Assembly (NCBI RefSeq): GCF_002797735.1
Contig: NZ_PGFG01000001.1
Location: 310,001 to 374,000 of the forward strand
DNA length: 64,000 nucleotides
Origin: Thermoflavifilum aggregans
GTDB lineage: Bacteria; Bacteroidota; Bacteroidia; Chitinophagales; Chitinophagaceae
Reading direction: 5' to 3'
The notes under the pieces were generated by a model. The model saw only the letters and a program-made list of their open reading frames with translations. It ran no database searches and was not told where the DNA came from. Positions 42,905 through 54,945 of the stretch are shown here, one piece after another (the first letter of the stretch is position 1; each line of letters opens with the position of its first letter). The translations under genes and the position numbers were made by a program.

Positions 42905-43690
42905 ATGATTGAATTAAAGAATGTTTGCAAACGGTTTGGCGATAAAGAAATCCTGAAAGGTATTTCAGCAGTCATGGAAGCCGGCAAGGCCAATCTCATT
43001 ATCGGAGCCAGCGGCAGTGGAAAAACCGTGCTGATGAAATGCATGGTAGGATTGCTGGAGGTGGATGCCGGTGAAATTCTTTATGACGGCATTTCTTTTT
43101 CTTCCATGAGCAATGCCGAACGCAAACATATCCGCAAGGAAATAGGGATGTTGTTTCAGGGTGCAGCCCTGTTTGATAGTATGACGGTGGAACAAAACGT
43201 GATGTTCCCACTGGAAATGTTTTCAAACCTGAGTTACCGCGAACGGAAAAAACGGGTAGATGCCTGCCTGGCACGTGTGAATCTGCAGGATGCCCATAAA
43301 AAATATCCGGCTGAGATCAGTGGTGGCATGAAGAAACGCGTGGGCATAGCCAGAGCCATTGTGCTGAATCCCAAATATTTGTTTTGTGATGAACCCAACT
43401 CCGGCCTGGATCCGCAAACCTCTATGCTTATTGATAAGTTGATTCATGAAATTACGGTAGAATACAACATCACCACCGTCATCAATACGCATGATATGAA
43501 TTCGGTGATGGAAATCGGAGATCATATCGTGTATTTGTATGAAGGTAAAAAGCAATGGGAGGGGTCTAATAAAGATATCATCTTCAGCAAGGATGAGAAA
43601 CTGAATCAGTTTATTTTTGCTTCGCAGTTTTTGCAGGATGCCAAGGAAATGCGGCAGCAGGAGCTGCTGAATCAGCGATCCGGCACTTGA
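42905..43690 (+). CDS. MlaF-family lipid ABC transporter ATP-binding protein
   Basis: 261 residues. Walker A GASGSGKT at about 38-45, signature ISGGMKKRVGIARA, Walker B YLFCDEPNSGLDP and switch His in INTHDMNS are all intact. The C-terminal tail (EKLNQFIFASQFLQD) resembles the segment by which MlaF holds neighbouring subunits. It powers the MlaE permease encoded just upstream. It is followed after 19 bases by rpiA, which may be read through although unrelated in function. Confidence 0.9.
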   Translation: MIELKNVCKRFGDKEILKGISAVMEAGKANLIIGASGSGKTVLMKCMVGLLEVDAGEILYDGISFSSMSNAERKHIRKEIGMLFQGAALFDSMTVEQNVMFPLEMFSNLSYRERKKRVDACLARVNLQDAHKKYPAEISGGMKKRVGIARAIVLNPKYLFCDEPNSGLDPQTSMLIDKLIHEITVEYNITTVINTHDMNSVMEIGDHIVYLYEGKKQWEGSNKDIIFSKDEKLNQFIFASQFLQDAKEMRQQELLNQRSGT

Positions 43691-43709
43691 TAAATTTCAA
43701 TTCTTTTCC

Positions 43710-44393
43710 ATGGATGCTTTGACAATGAAAAAAGCTGCGGGTGAATTTGCAGCCCGTTATGTGGAGCCACACATGCTGATCGGCATCGGTACTGGATCCA
43801 CGGCTTACTGGTTTATTCAGGCATTGGGTGAAAGAGTGAAGCAGGGATTGCAGATTCAGGCAGTAGCCACTTCCAAGGAAAGTGCACAGCAGGCTTCAGC
43901 ACTTCAGATTCCGATACTGGAGTTAAACGATGTGGATGAGATTATGCTTACGGTCGACGGGGCCGATGAGGTGGATCCGCAGCTGCAGCTCATCAAAGGT
44001 GGTGGAGGTGCCTTGCTGCAGGAAAAGATGGTAGCTGCCGCTTCGCGCCGGCTTGTAATTGTGGCCGATGAGCGCAAGCAGGTACAGCAACTGGGCGCCT
44101 TTCCTTTGCCGGTGGAAGTTATTCCTGCCGGATGGAAACATGTCCGCCGCCGCATCCTCGAGATGAATTGCAGCCGAGTGGAACTACGAGGTTATCCGCA
44201 ACCTTTTGTGACCGATCATGGCCATTACATCCTGGATTGTTATTTCGGGCAAATTGAAGATGCACATGCCTTAAACATAAGTTTGCATCAGATTCCGGGT
44301 GTGGTAGAAACCGGACTATTCCTCAATCTGGCCACAGAAGCCATCATTGCCCGTGCTGACGGTAGCATTCAGATTATCAGGCGTGAATCCTGA
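43710..44393 (+). CDS. rpiA: Ribose-5-phosphate isomerase A
   Basis: 227 residues, the usual length. Family motifs are GIGTGSTAYWFI (phosphate binding), TVDGADEVDP (catalytic Asp region), KGGGGALLQEKMVA (Lys and Glu of the active site) and the C-terminal PGVVETGLFL. The enzyme interconverts ribose-5-phosphate and ribulose-5-phosphate in the pentose phosphate pathway. A second ATG (MKKAAGEF, codon 6) is possible. Converges with ricT after 24 bases. Confidence 0.95.
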   Translation: MDALTMKKAAGEFAARYVEPHMLIGIGTGSTAYWFIQALGERVKQGLQIQAVATSKESAQQASALQIPILELNDVDEIMLTVDGADEVDPQLQLIKGGGGALLQEKMVAAASRRLVIVADERKQVQQLGAFPLPVEVIPAGWKHVRRRILEMNCSRVELRGYPQPFVTDHGHYILDCYFGQIEDAHALNISLHQIPGVVETGLFLNLATEAIIARADGSIQIIRRES

Positions 44394-44417
44394 TACTACC
44401 GCAAGATGAGTTTGTCT

Positions 44418-45545
44418 TCAGGGATTATTTCTTTTCTTTTGTTGCTGGGGTTGTTGTGATTTTTTCTGTTTCTGCTTTCGGCGTTTGCTTGATTTTTCCA
44501 GAGATTTCAGGCTAATTTGCCCCACCACATCCACAAATTCATGCTCTTCTGCTTTGCCTTTGGCAGGCAAATCTTCCACCGGCTTCAGCTCTTCCACAGC
44601 AATGCCCTGTCTGTTGAGTTCCAGGATTTCCTTTACTCGTTCTATGGTGAGGGCATAGGGTTTGGTAGGGTTATGCTCATAGGCATACCACATGAGGTTT
44701 TTGAAAATATCTCTTTTTTGCAGCAAGGCGGGGCCGGAGGCGGTTTGCAGCACATCGGCATCTTCCGGAAAATCTTTCAGGGCATCGAGGTAGGTATCCA
44801 GCTCGTAGTTCAGGCAGCATTTCAGACGGCCGCACTGACCGGAAAGTTTGGCCTGGTTGATGGACAGATTCTGATAACGGGCAGCTGTAGTACTCACGGA
44901 TTTGAAGTCGGACAGCCAGGTGGAGCAGCACAGCTCCCGCCCGCAGGTACCGATGCCACCTACCTTGGCCGATTCCTGCCGGGCGCCGATCTGCCGCATT
45001 TCCACTTTCACGCGGAATTCGCTGGCATACACCTTGATCAATTCACGGAAATCCACCCTTTCATCGGCAGTGTAATAAAAGGTGGCTTTTTTCCCATCGG
45101 CCTGAATTTCCACTTCCGTTAATTTCATCTCCAGCCCCATATTCCGGGCAATAGCCCGGCTACGGATCAGCACTTCTTTTTCCCGTTTTTTGGAGGCCTC
45201 CATTTTGGCGAGGTCATCGGCCGTTGCGCGCCTGAGTATTTTTTTTAGGTCCGGTGTATCGGCAACGCGCTTTTTTTTCATTTGCAGCTTTACCAGTTCA
45301 CCGGTAAGGCTCACCATCCCCACATCAAACCCGTTCATGCCTTCCACGGTGACCATGTCGCCTTTCTCAAAACTGTGCCGGGTAGTATTTCGATAAAAAT
45401 CTTTGCGGCTACCGTTGTTAAAACTTACTTCAACAATGTCAAAAGGCTTATCGTACGGTGATAACGGTATTTCGGCCAACCAGTTCCATACATCCATTCT
45501 GCTGCAACCTCCACATCCGCCGGACCCACATTGTCCACATCCCAT
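44418..45545 (-). CDS. ricT: RicT/YaaT (PSP1 domain) iron-sulfur protein
   Basis: 375 residues. A PSP1 domain occupies about 90-260, with cysteine motifs GIGTCGRELCCSTW and LSGQCGRLKCCLNYE that bind an iron-sulfur cluster in the RicA-RicF-RicT (Y) complex of Bacillus. The N-terminus is unusually Cys/Gly-rich (MGCGQCGSGGCGGC), adding four more cysteines. The C-terminus is a Lys/Gln-rich low-complexity tail. In Firmicutes the complex acts on RNA maturation and development; in Bacteroidota the role is not established, and the gene habitually adjoins holB, as here. The spacing to holB is 113 bases and a minus-strand -7 box lies between. Confidence 0.88.
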   Translation of the reverse strand: MGCGQCGSGGCGGCSRMDVWNWLAEIPLSPYDKPFDIVEVSFNNGSRKDFYRNTTRHSFEKGDMVTVEGMNGFDVGMVSLTGELVKLQMKKKRVADTPDLKKILRRATADDLAKMEASKKREKEVLIRSRAIARNMGLEMKLTEVEIQADGKKATFYYTADERVDFRELIKVYASEFRVKVEMRQIGARQESAKVGGIGTCGRELCCSTWLSDFKSVSTTAARYQNLSINQAKLSGQCGRLKCCLNYELDTYLDALKDFPEDADVLQTASGPALLQKRDIFKNLMWYAYEHNPTKPYALTIERVKEILELNRQGIAVEELKPVEDLPAKGKAEEHEFVDVVGQISLKSLEKSSKRRKQKQKKSQQPQQQKKRNNP

Positions 45546-45629
45546 CTGAATGATTTTTTACTGTCAAAGATGATGTGCATCGATGCTGAGCGGCAACTTT
45601 CACCTGATTCAGCATCTGCATGCAGCTTA

Positions 45630-45637
45630 CAAAGATA
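45630..45637 (-). promoter_or_regulatory. -7 box for ricT
   Basis: Reads TATCTTTG on the minus strand, 85 bases before the start at 45545. No clear -33 box. Confidence 0.38.
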
Positions 45638-45658
45638 AAGTTATTCCCGAAATAGGGT

Positions 45659-46795
45659 TCAGGCATTTACCTGGGGGCGAACCAGGAGTTCCTGCATGTA
45701 CAGGGTGAGGGCGTGAAAGACCAGTTTTGCATAGGCGTTACGTTCAATTTGATAGATGGCTGCATTGAGACGCTCGCTGAGGGTACAAAGCTGGGAAAAG
45801 GAAAATTGGGATTTAAGTCGGTTTACAAAATCCTGTTCAGCTTCTGGCAGGTGAAGCTGCTCCGGCAGGAGGTAATGGGCCTGGATGGTTTTTTCGACGA
45901 GGTTCAGGAAATATTGGAGGAAGAATTTTTGTTGCTCTCTTCCGTTTTTGTTGCTGCCCATTTCATCGATCCATTGTACCAGCGCAGGTATTTGCTGTTT
46001 GGCTATGGCGTTGAGCCAGGAGCGCAGCATTTCCAGCCAGTCGGCATGGGCGTCGTGCAGCAGTCGCAGTGCCATTCGGTAGTTTCCACCGGCAGCCAGG
46101 CCTATCCGGGTAGCCATTTGCGGATCAGCCTGCGACCGTGTAATTAGGGCCTGCGTAATTTCTTCAGCAGGCAGAGGACTCAGCTGAACGGTTTGCAGGC
46201 GGGAGGCAATGGTGCTTAATATGCGCTGGGGCTGCTGGCTAACGAAAAGCATAAGTGTATCGTCAGGTGGTTCTTCCACCAGTTTCAGCAGGCGATTGCC
46301 CTGCTGGCCCAGGTATTCGGGAAGCCAAAAGATGAGTATTTTATAGCGGCCTTCAAACGATTTTAAGCTGAGCTTGCGAACAATTTCCCGGCATTCTGCA
46401 GCTGTAACGTTGGCCTGGCGGTTTTCGGCATGGATCAGCTGCAGCCAGTCCTGCAAATCTCCATAAGGAAATTCCCGGACGAATTCTCTCCATTCCTGCA
46501 TGTAATCATCACTGGTGGGCTCGCTGCCCGGTTTGCGTGATACCACCGGAAAAGCAAAATGCACGTCGGGATGAATCAGTTGAGCCATCTTTCGGCAGCT
46601 GGGACATTGGCCGCAGGCGTCGTTGTCACCGGGCTGTTCACACATCAGGTAGGTAGCAAAGGCAATTGCCAGCAAAAGTCCGCCACTGCCTTCGGGTTCG
46701 CGCAGCAGCAGGGCATGAGCCAGGCGTTGCTGTTTTACCATCTGCAGCAGCGCATCCCGGGATTTTTGTTGATTGATGAGTGATGAAAATAACAT
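45659..46795 (-). CDS. holB: DNA polymerase III delta-prime subunit
   Basis: 378 residues from the ATG at 46795 (MLFSSLINQQ). An ATG at 46837 would add 14 residues but lies upstream of the -7 box at 46819-46826, so the shorter form is preferred. The AAA+ clamp-loader fold is shown by ALLLREPEGSGG, LKSFEGRYKILIFWLPEYLGQQGNRLLKLVEEPP and LFVSQQPQRILSTIASR (sensor 1 and arginine-finger region, SRLQ). The P-loop has lost its lysine (EPEGSGGLLLA), as expected for a non-ATP-binding delta-prime. A four-cysteine zinc module is present (CEQPGDNDACGQCPSC). The subunit helps load the sliding clamp. Confidence 0.9.
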   Translation of the reverse strand: MLFSSLINQQKSRDALLQMVKQQRLAHALLLREPEGSGGLLLAIAFATYLMCEQPGDNDACGQCPSCRKMAQLIHPDVHFAFPVVSRKPGSEPTSDDYMQEWREFVREFPYGDLQDWLQLIHAENRQANVTAAECREIVRKLSLKSFEGRYKILIFWLPEYLGQQGNRLLKLVEEPPDDTLMLFVSQQPQRILSTIASRLQTVQLSPLPAEEITQALITRSQADPQMATRIGLAAGGNYRMALRLLHDAHADWLEMLRSWLNAIAKQQIPALVQWIDEMGSNKNGREQQKFFLQYFLNLVEKTIQAHYLLPEQLHLPEAEQDFVNRLKSQFSFSQLCTLSERLNAAIYQIERNAYAKLVFHALTLYMQELLVRPQVNA

Positions 46796-46818
46796 GCGGG
46801 TGATTGTTTGCAGATGTA

Positions 46819-46826
46819 CAAAAATA
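46819..46826 (-). promoter_or_regulatory. -7 box for holB
   Basis: Reads TATTTTTG on the minus strand, 23 bases before the ATG at 46795. It lies inside the longer possible reading frame and therefore argues for the shorter start. Confidence 0.4.
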
Positions 46827-46915
46827 CACGAATCCATGTGTGATGATGAAAACAGGGACCTGCAATAAATGAATTCTGCAGCCTTTTTGCTACTTTAGTT
46901 GCGTCAAATCCTTCT

Positions 46916-48871
46916 ATGATGCGGAGTTTCCATTGGTTTACCATTTTCGGTACGATTGCAGGTTCGCTGGCTTTTACTTTTGCCTTTGCCCAGCAGTATG
47001 ATCCCTATCAGGCTTTTGCACCCGGATTCTATACCCAGCAAGGTAACCCGTACCGCTCGGCCGATGGTGCGCCCGGCCCGCAGTACTGGCAGAACAGAGC
47101 CGATTATACGGTGCATGCGCGTTTTGATACGGCCACCCTTCGGCTGTCGGGCGATGTGCTGATTCATTATACCAATAACAGCCCGGATACACTGCCATTT
47201 TTGTGCCTGGAACTGGATCAGAATTACGACCGGCCAGCCATGCTTCAGCAAATTGAACGCGGGGAATTGCTACCGCCCGACACCAGTGCTGGATTTATTT
47301 TTTATGCAGTGCAATCGGGCGGAAAGGATTTGCATTATCTGGTAAATGGTACCCGCATGCAGGTGTGGCTCCCGCAGCCACTAGTCCCTCATCAGGAAAT
47401 CCACCTGAAGATAACCTATGCATATCATCTGCTTCCGCGCAGTGGTGGCGATCGTTCGGGATATCTGGACACCCGGCGGGGACGTATTTATGAATTTTCT
47501 TACTGGTATCCCCGCATGTGTGTATATGATGATCTGCATGGCTGGAATACCTTGCCTTTTCTGGGTGAAGGGGAATTTTACATGGATTACGGAAACATTG
47601 ACTACACCCTCACGGTACCTGCCGGCCTGCTGGTGGTGGGTTCCGGAGCTTTGCAAAATGCAGGGGATATCCTCACACCGTTGGAACTGCAACGCCTGGA
47701 AAAAGCCAGGCAAAGCGATCAGACGGTGCTTATCCGTCAGCTAAATGAACCCGCCACTCGGGCACGTAGGGGAGAAGTAAGCTGGCATTTCCGCATGGAA
47801 AATACACGCGATGCAGCCTGGGCTATGTCATCGGCCTTTATCTGGGATGCAGCTCGTATTCTTTTACCCGATGGCAAATCGGCGCTGGCCATGAGTGTAT
47901 ATCCCGAGGAAAGTGCGGGCGACAGCGCATGGGGGCGCGCCACGGAGTACCTGAAGAGCGCAGTGGAAATCTTTTCCCGGCAATGGTTCCCCTATCCTTA
48001 TCCGGTAGCCATCAATGTGGCCGGACCGGTAGGCGGCATGGAATTTCCGGGTATTACGTTTGATTACTGGAAAGAAAAGGGAAAAGATCTATGGGCTTTG
48101 CTGGCACATGAAATAGGCCATAACTGGTTCCCCATGATTGTAGGTAGCGATGAGCGCCGCCATGCGTGGATGGACGAGGGGTTCAACACATTTATTGATG
48201 TATATGCTTCCGAAATCTTTCATCATGGCGAATATGCGCCTAAGCGCGATGGGGAATATGCCCCCCACGGAGGCAATCCGGCCGATGAACTGATTCCGTT
48301 TATGACAAATCCCGGTGTACCGCCCATCATCACCCATGCCGATGTGATTCCTCCCCAATACCTGCATCCGGTTGAATATTTCAAAACTGCATACGGGCTG
48401 GTGCTCTTGCGTGAACTGATTCTGGGACATCAGCGGTTTGATTCTGCTTTTCGCATCTACATCCGACGTTGGGCCTATAAGCATCCTTCGCCTGATGATT
48501 TTTTCCGGACTATGGAAAATGTGTCGGGCGAAGATTTAAGCTGGTTCTGGCGAGGCTGGTTTCAGCACAACTGGCTGCTTGATCAGGCCATTGCCCGGGT
48601 AAATTATGTACAAAATGATCCATCAAAGGGAGCTTTGCTTACCCTGGAAAACCTCCGGCAAATGGTCATGCCAGTGGTGCTAAAAGTTACCCTGCAAAAC
48701 GGCGATACCCTGCGCTATCGTTTGCCGGTGGAAATCTGGCAACAGGGGGCACAATATCAGGTAAAGCTTCCCACCCGTGTGCCTATCCGACAGGTGGAGA
48801 TTGATCCCGATCACCAGCTTCCGGATGTGGATAGGAAGAATAATGTGTGGACATCTGAAGTCAATCCATAA
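46916..48871 (+). CDS. M1-family zinc metallopeptidase
   Basis: 651 residues with signal peptide (GTIAGSLAFTFAFAQQ). The gluzincin motif HEIGH at 398-402 is followed by Glu421 in WMDEGFN, giving the three zinc ligands and the catalytic Glu399. An exopeptidase signature of the GxMEN type appears as GGMEFPGITF before it. The N-terminal beta-saddle domain (YTVHARFDTATLRLSGDVLIHYTN) is typical of M1 peptidases. It probably trims peptides in the periplasm or outside the cell. The gene diverges from holB and converges on katG. Confidence 0.92.
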   Translation: MMRSFHWFTIFGTIAGSLAFTFAFAQQYDPYQAFAPGFYTQQGNPYRSADGAPGPQYWQNRADYTVHARFDTATLRLSGDVLIHYTNNSPDTLPFLCLELDQNYDRPAMLQQIERGELLPPDTSAGFIFYAVQSGGKDLHYLVNGTRMQVWLPQPLVPHQEIHLKITYAYHLLPRSGGDRSGYLDTRRGRIYEFSYWYPRMCVYDDLHGWNTLPFLGEGEFYMDYGNIDYTLTVPAGLLVVGSGALQNAGDILTPLELQRLEKARQSDQTVLIRQLNEPATRARRGEVSWHFRMENTRDAAWAMSSAFIWDAARILLPDGKSALAMSVYPEESAGDSAWGRATEYLKSAVEIFSRQWFPYPYPVAINVAGPVGGMEFPGITFDYWKEKGKDLWALLAHEIGHNWFPMIVGSDERRHAWMDEGFNTFIDVYASEIFHHGEYAPKRDGEYAPHGGNPADELIPFMTNPGVPPIITHADVIPPQYLHPVEYFKTAYGLVLLRELILGHQRFDSAFRIYIRRWAYKHPSPDDFFRTMENVSGEDLSWFWRGWFQHNWLLDQAIARVNYVQNDPSKGALLTLENLRQMVMPVVLKVTLQNGDTLRYRLPVEIWQQGAQYQVKLPTRVPIRQVEIDPDHQLPDVDRKNNVWTSEVNP

Positions 48872-48910
48872 AAAAAAACAGGCTGCGGCATTTCAGCCAA
48901 CAGCCTGTTT
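48871..48910 (-). terminator. Rho-independent terminator of katG
   Basis: AAACAGGCTG at 48876-48885 pairs perfectly with CAGCCTGTTT at 48901-48910 (15-base loop). On the minus strand the stem is followed by a run of eight T, so it terminates katG transcripts, 20 bases past the stop codon. On the plus strand only three U follow, so it is a weaker stop for the M1 peptidase gene. Confidence 0.82.
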
Positions 48911-48929
48911 GGCAGACAGCTAAGATCCA

Positions 48930-51185
<2,256 letters not shown>

Positions 51186-51192
51186 TTATGGG

Positions 51193-51224
51193 CAAACATA
51201 CAGGGAAACGGTGTATCAATCAAA
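51193..51224 (-). promoter_or_regulatory. Bacteroidota-type promoter of katG
   Basis: On the minus strand TTTG (51224-51221) and TATGTTTG (51200-51193) match the -33 and -7 boxes with a 20-base spacer. The -7 box lies 31 bases before the ATG at 51161. Confidence 0.6.
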
Positions 51225-51379
51225 CTGATAATTTTTATAGGAAAATAGTTTTCATCTATTTATTTCAGAAAGCTGAATAACCATCATAATTACGTTTTTC
51301 GAAAGTAAAATTCCCGATTTGAATATTGATTTTCTCAATTGACGGGCAATTTTGCTTCCACATTTCAAAAACAAATACC

Positions 51380-53548
51380 ATGAAAAAATTACATCTCTCT
51401 ATTGCAGCTATATGCATCATCCATATCGGATTTGCACAACAAAAAGATTCCGTTGTTCCATCGCAGGATAGCCTGAAAATACATCAGATTCATCATTTAC
51501 AGGAGGTAATTGTTACTGATCAGAAACATTCCTATCAGGCGGATAATCCTTCACTATCCCTTCGTTTGTTAACCCCCTTACAAAAAATACCGCAAAATAT
51601 TCAGGTAGTTACGGAGGATGTGCTTAATGATCAGCAAGTCACCATGATGGGTAATGATGTTATTCGGAATGTGAGCGGGGCCGTACGCCTGGAGCACTGG
51701 AGCATGTACACTCGGATCAATATGAGAGCCACTCGTGCTTCGGAATTTCGCAATGGGATGAATATTACTTCCACATGGGGACCGCTTTCGCTTGATATGG
51801 GTCTGGTTGATCGCATAGAATTTGTGAAAGGGCCGGCAGGGTTTTTAATGTCAAATGGTGAACCAGGTGCTATTATGAATGTGGTCACCAAAAAGCCGAC
51901 AGGGATAGATCAGGGCGAATTGTCACTTATGTTTGGAAGCTACAGTTTATATCGGTTTTCTATAGATAAAGATGGCATTCTCGATACAAACGGGAAATTG
52001 CTCTATCGTATAAATCTGATCGGACAAACACAAAACTCTTTTCGTCCTTATGAATTTAACCGCAGATTGAGTCTCCATCCGGTTATTACTTATAAGATAA
52101 ACGACAAAACAGATTTTACGGCAGAATACACCCTGCAATCTGTAAGCATGTCTAACGTGGGATCACCTTATGCTTATTCTACCAGAAACTATGCTGATGT
52201 GCCGAAAAGCTTTACCACATTGGAACCCGGATTGGATCCAGCTCGTATCTCAGAACAAAATCTGTTTCTTTATTTTCATCATCATATCAATAATCATTGG
52301 TTGTTAACCGTTCAAACGGCTTATTTCAATTACATGCAACGGGCATCGGATATATGGCCTTCATCGCTGGATAGCGCGGGGAACATGATTCGTGGTGTTT
52401 CCAATTTTGATGTACTTAGTGAATATGCTTTCGGGCAAATTTTTCTGAATGGAAATTTATCAACTGGTCGTCTTACACATCACATACTTACTGGCCTGGA
52501 TCTGGGTAATAAACAAAACTGGTATGACTGGAATCAATATCATGAACTGGATACCAAAGATCATCCGTTTAATATTTATCAACCGGTTTATGGATCCCCA
52601 TCCAATGGCCTTCCAACATTTGATAGGTCAAAAACCATCAGGCAACGTGCAGGTAACAATACTATCAATCAAACTTATTCTGCTCTTTATGTACAGGATG
52701 AGCTGGGATTTGCTGAAGACAAAATCAGGCTTACCCTGGCTGGCCGTTATACCAAAGTCCAGCAATCAGATTATGGCACACCTTATCAGGCTGATCACTT
52801 CACACCCCGTGTAGGATTAAGTGTATCGCTTAGCAATGATGCATCAGTGTATGGGTTGTTTGATCAGTCATTTCTTCCGCAATCGGGATTACTGCGAGGC
52901 AATAAGCTTCCCAAACCTCAAACCGGCAATAATCTGGAATTCGGAATCAAAAAAGATTTCAGAAATGGATTGTGGAACGCAACGGTATCTGTTTACCGGA
53001 TTCAGAAAAACGGATTGCTGGTAAATGATCCGGATACTACGGATAATCCCAACAACCGCTATTCCCTACAATTGGGTCAGGCAGTAGCCAAAGGCGTGGA
53101 GCTGGATATCCGGGGACAAATTGCAAAAGGTTTGCGTGCAGTAATCAATTATGCTTATACAGATGCCAGTATCACAAAGGATATTAATAAAAATAAGGTA
53201 GGCCAGCCATTACCGGGATATGCACACCATATCATCAACACATGGCTTACATATCAGTTACAGAACGGCAAATGGAAAGGTTTGGGTGTATCTGCAGGTT
53301 GTTCCTATCAGAAAGATCGGATTGACTGGTCAGGAGTTTTTCAAGCTGTAGTTCCCTACAGGCCATTGCCTGACTATTTCAGGCTCGATGGCGGTGTTTT
53401 TTGGCAAATTAATCAACTGAAAATAAATCTGACGGTAAATAATATTTTGAATGCTTACCTGTATTCCGGTGGGGCTTATGCCAATTTTTACTACTGGCAG
53501 GCAGAAGCACCCCGAAATTATAAACTCGGCATTTCATATAATTTTTGA
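51380..53548 (+). CDS. TonB-dependent siderophore receptor
   Basis: About 722 residues from ATG 51380, which begins a good signal peptide (MKKLHLSIAAICIIHIGFAQQ); the ATG at 51326 would add 18 residues before it. A TonB-box-like LQEVIVTD precedes the plug (LLTPLQKIPQNIQVVTEDVLNDQ, VEFVKGPAGFLMSNGEPGAIMNVVTKKP), and the 22-strand barrel ends in the usual aromatic terminus YKLGISYNF. The plug patterns are those of ferric-hydroxamate/FhuA-FpvA type receptors. Downstream, 3 bases away, is a PepSY membrane protein often paired with such receptors for reductive iron release. No Fur box was identified with confidence. Confidence 0.92.
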   Translation: MKKLHLSIAAICIIHIGFAQQKDSVVPSQDSLKIHQIHHLQEVIVTDQKHSYQADNPSLSLRLLTPLQKIPQNIQVVTEDVLNDQQVTMMGNDVIRNVSGAVRLEHWSMYTRINMRATRASEFRNGMNITSTWGPLSLDMGLVDRIEFVKGPAGFLMSNGEPGAIMNVVTKKPTGIDQGELSLMFGSYSLYRFSIDKDGILDTNGKLLYRINLIGQTQNSFRPYEFNRRLSLHPVITYKINDKTDFTAEYTLQSVSMSNVGSPYAYSTRNYADVPKSFTTLEPGLDPARISEQNLFLYFHHHINNHWLLTVQTAYFNYMQRASDIWPSSLDSAGNMIRGVSNFDVLSEYAFGQIFLNGNLSTGRLTHHILTGLDLGNKQNWYDWNQYHELDTKDHPFNIYQPVYGSPSNGLPTFDRSKTIRQRAGNNTINQTYSALYVQDELGFAEDKIRLTLAGRYTKVQQSDYGTPYQADHFTPRVGLSVSLSNDASVYGLFDQSFLPQSGLLRGNKLPKPQTGNNLEFGIKKDFRNGLWNATVSVYRIQKNGLLVNDPDTTDNPNNRYSLQLGQAVAKGVELDIRGQIAKGLRAVINYAYTDASITKDINKNKVGQPLPGYAHHIINTWLTYQLQNGKWKGLGVSAGCSYQKDRIDWSGVFQAVVPYRPLPDYFRLDGGVFWQINQLKINLTVNNILNAYLYSGGAYANFYYWQAEAPRNYKLGISYNF

Positions 53549-53551
53549 TTC

Positions 53552-54751
53552 ATGCCTGTAAATAAAAAATCACCTATTCTTCGTATCATAGCCTGGCTGC
53601 ATTTGTGGCCAGGCTTGATTTCTGGCCTAATTGTTTTTATTGTCTCCATTACAGGATGCCTGTTTGTTTTTCAAAAAGAAATTTCAGAGCTAACCCGAAA
53701 AAAGATATTATTCGTCAGCTCTCATCATCCTGCAAATACGTTCCCGCTGCATATCCTTATGGATAACGCACAGTCAGCTTTGGGAAATGATAAACATATT
53801 ACTTACATTACGGCCTATGCTGATCCGTCAAGAGCATGGGAAATGATGGCATATGCACCCGGTGATTCGAAAGCTGTCTTTTTCCCAAATACGCTCCGTT
53901 ATTATGAATCAGTATTTGTAAACCCTTACACCGGTGCAGTTACAGGCAAAATCAATTACAAGAAAGATTTTTTTGTCATTATCAAGTACATTCACTGGAG
54001 TTTATTTCTGAATACTATTTATGGTCAACCCATTGTAGGCTGGAGCACATTGATCTTTATGCTGATATTGATAACCGGTATGATTTTATGGTTTCCTGGT
54101 AAATGGAATCGCCATGAAATTAAAAAAGCATTTACCATTGCGTGGAGAAGCCGATGGAAACGTGTAAACTACGATCTGCATAATGTGCTGGGATTTTATA
54201 TCTTCAATATAGCATTGATTCTTGCTTTTACCGGAATACTATTTGCATTCGGGTGGCTGAGAAATATGTTTTCAGATGTAAAACATCCGCGTTCCAAAAC
54301 TGCGGTTCAGGTATCTGATCAGATGCTTACTTCGCAACCCGAAGGTTTTCTTCCCGATCAAATATTCCAGGCTGTACGGAAACATTTTCCGAATGCGAAA
54401 CGATTCATTCTTCAACTTCCTGCTGACAGCACTGCGCCCATATATTTGAGTGTATATTTCCAGAATGAAGTGTACTATGATGCCCGCACATTAGCATTTG
54501 ATTCACAAACAGGGAGACTCATATCAGACGAAGCATTCTCATCCAAAACTTTTGGTGAAAAGATGCTACAGATGAATTATGATATTCATGTAGGATCCAT
54601 TGGTGGAATCACTGGTAAAATCATTGCCTTCATTGGGAGCTTGATATGCGCAAGTCTTCCGAAAACGGGATTCATCATCTGGTGGGGAAAACGAAAAAAG
54701 AAAACAAACAAAAACCGGAAACCGGTTATTCTTGTTTCTGAGAGTTGCTGA
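53552..54751 (+). CDS. PepSY-associated transmembrane protein (iron reductase-like)
   Basis: 399 residues. First helix: LRIIAWLHLWPGLISGLIVFIVSITGCLFVFQKEI, the typical start of PepSY_TM proteins with His in WLHLWPG. Further helices lie near 150-180 (WSTLIFMLILITGMILWFPGKW), 215-235 (GFYIFNIALILAFTGILFAFGW) and the C-terminus (GGITGKIIAFIGSLICASLP). Conserved histidines (IHWSL, DLHNVLG, YDIHVGSIGG) could bind haem. Members next to siderophore receptors, such as PiuB/FhuF-like partners, are thought to reduce iron from siderophores. It is co-transcribed with the receptor. Confidence 0.88.
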   Translation: MPVNKKSPILRIIAWLHLWPGLISGLIVFIVSITGCLFVFQKEISELTRKKILFVSSHHPANTFPLHILMDNAQSALGNDKHITYITAYADPSRAWEMMAYAPGDSKAVFFPNTLRYYESVFVNPYTGAVTGKINYKKDFFVIIKYIHWSLFLNTIYGQPIVGWSTLIFMLILITGMILWFPGKWNRHEIKKAFTIAWRSRWKRVNYDLHNVLGFYIFNIALILAFTGILFAFGWLRNMFSDVKHPRSKTAVQVSDQMLTSQPEGFLPDQIFQAVRKHFPNAKRFILQLPADSTAPIYLSVYFQNEVYYDARTLAFDSQTGRLISDEAFSSKTFGEKMLQMNYDIHVGSIGGITGKIIAFIGSLICASLPKTGFIIWWGKRKKKTNKNRKPVILVSESC

Positions 54752-54783
54752 TAAGTACAAGATGATAATTTGTGACGATAAGT

Positions 54784-54945
54784 TTATTTTTCTTCATCTC
54801 CGATCCAGACATTGATAATCTTATCAACTTTCCCTGATTCTTCGATTTGCAGTAAATGAACATTCAGTTCATGCAGCAGGTTGGTGTGCAGTGACAGGGT
54901 AAATCCATATTCTCCCTTGTCATATTCCCATGAAGAAATTGTTTG
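54784..54945 (-). pseudogene. Remnant of an unidentified gene (C-terminal about 50 codons)
   Basis: The minus strand reads KQTISSWEYDKGEYGFTLSL, continues HTNLLHELNVHLLQIEES and ends VDKIINVWIGDEEK before TAA. The amino-acid pattern looks like genuine protein, but there is no start codon and an in-frame TGA lies just upstream near 54960. I do not recognise the family. It may be the decayed tail of a gene lost between the PepSY gene and the beta-lactamase-like gene. A chance open frame cannot be excluded. Confidence 0.4.

Noticed and set aside
46796-46837. Upstream start for holB
   Set aside because: The -7 box at 46819-46826 lies inside this stretch, and delta-prime homologues begin near MLFSSLINQQ.
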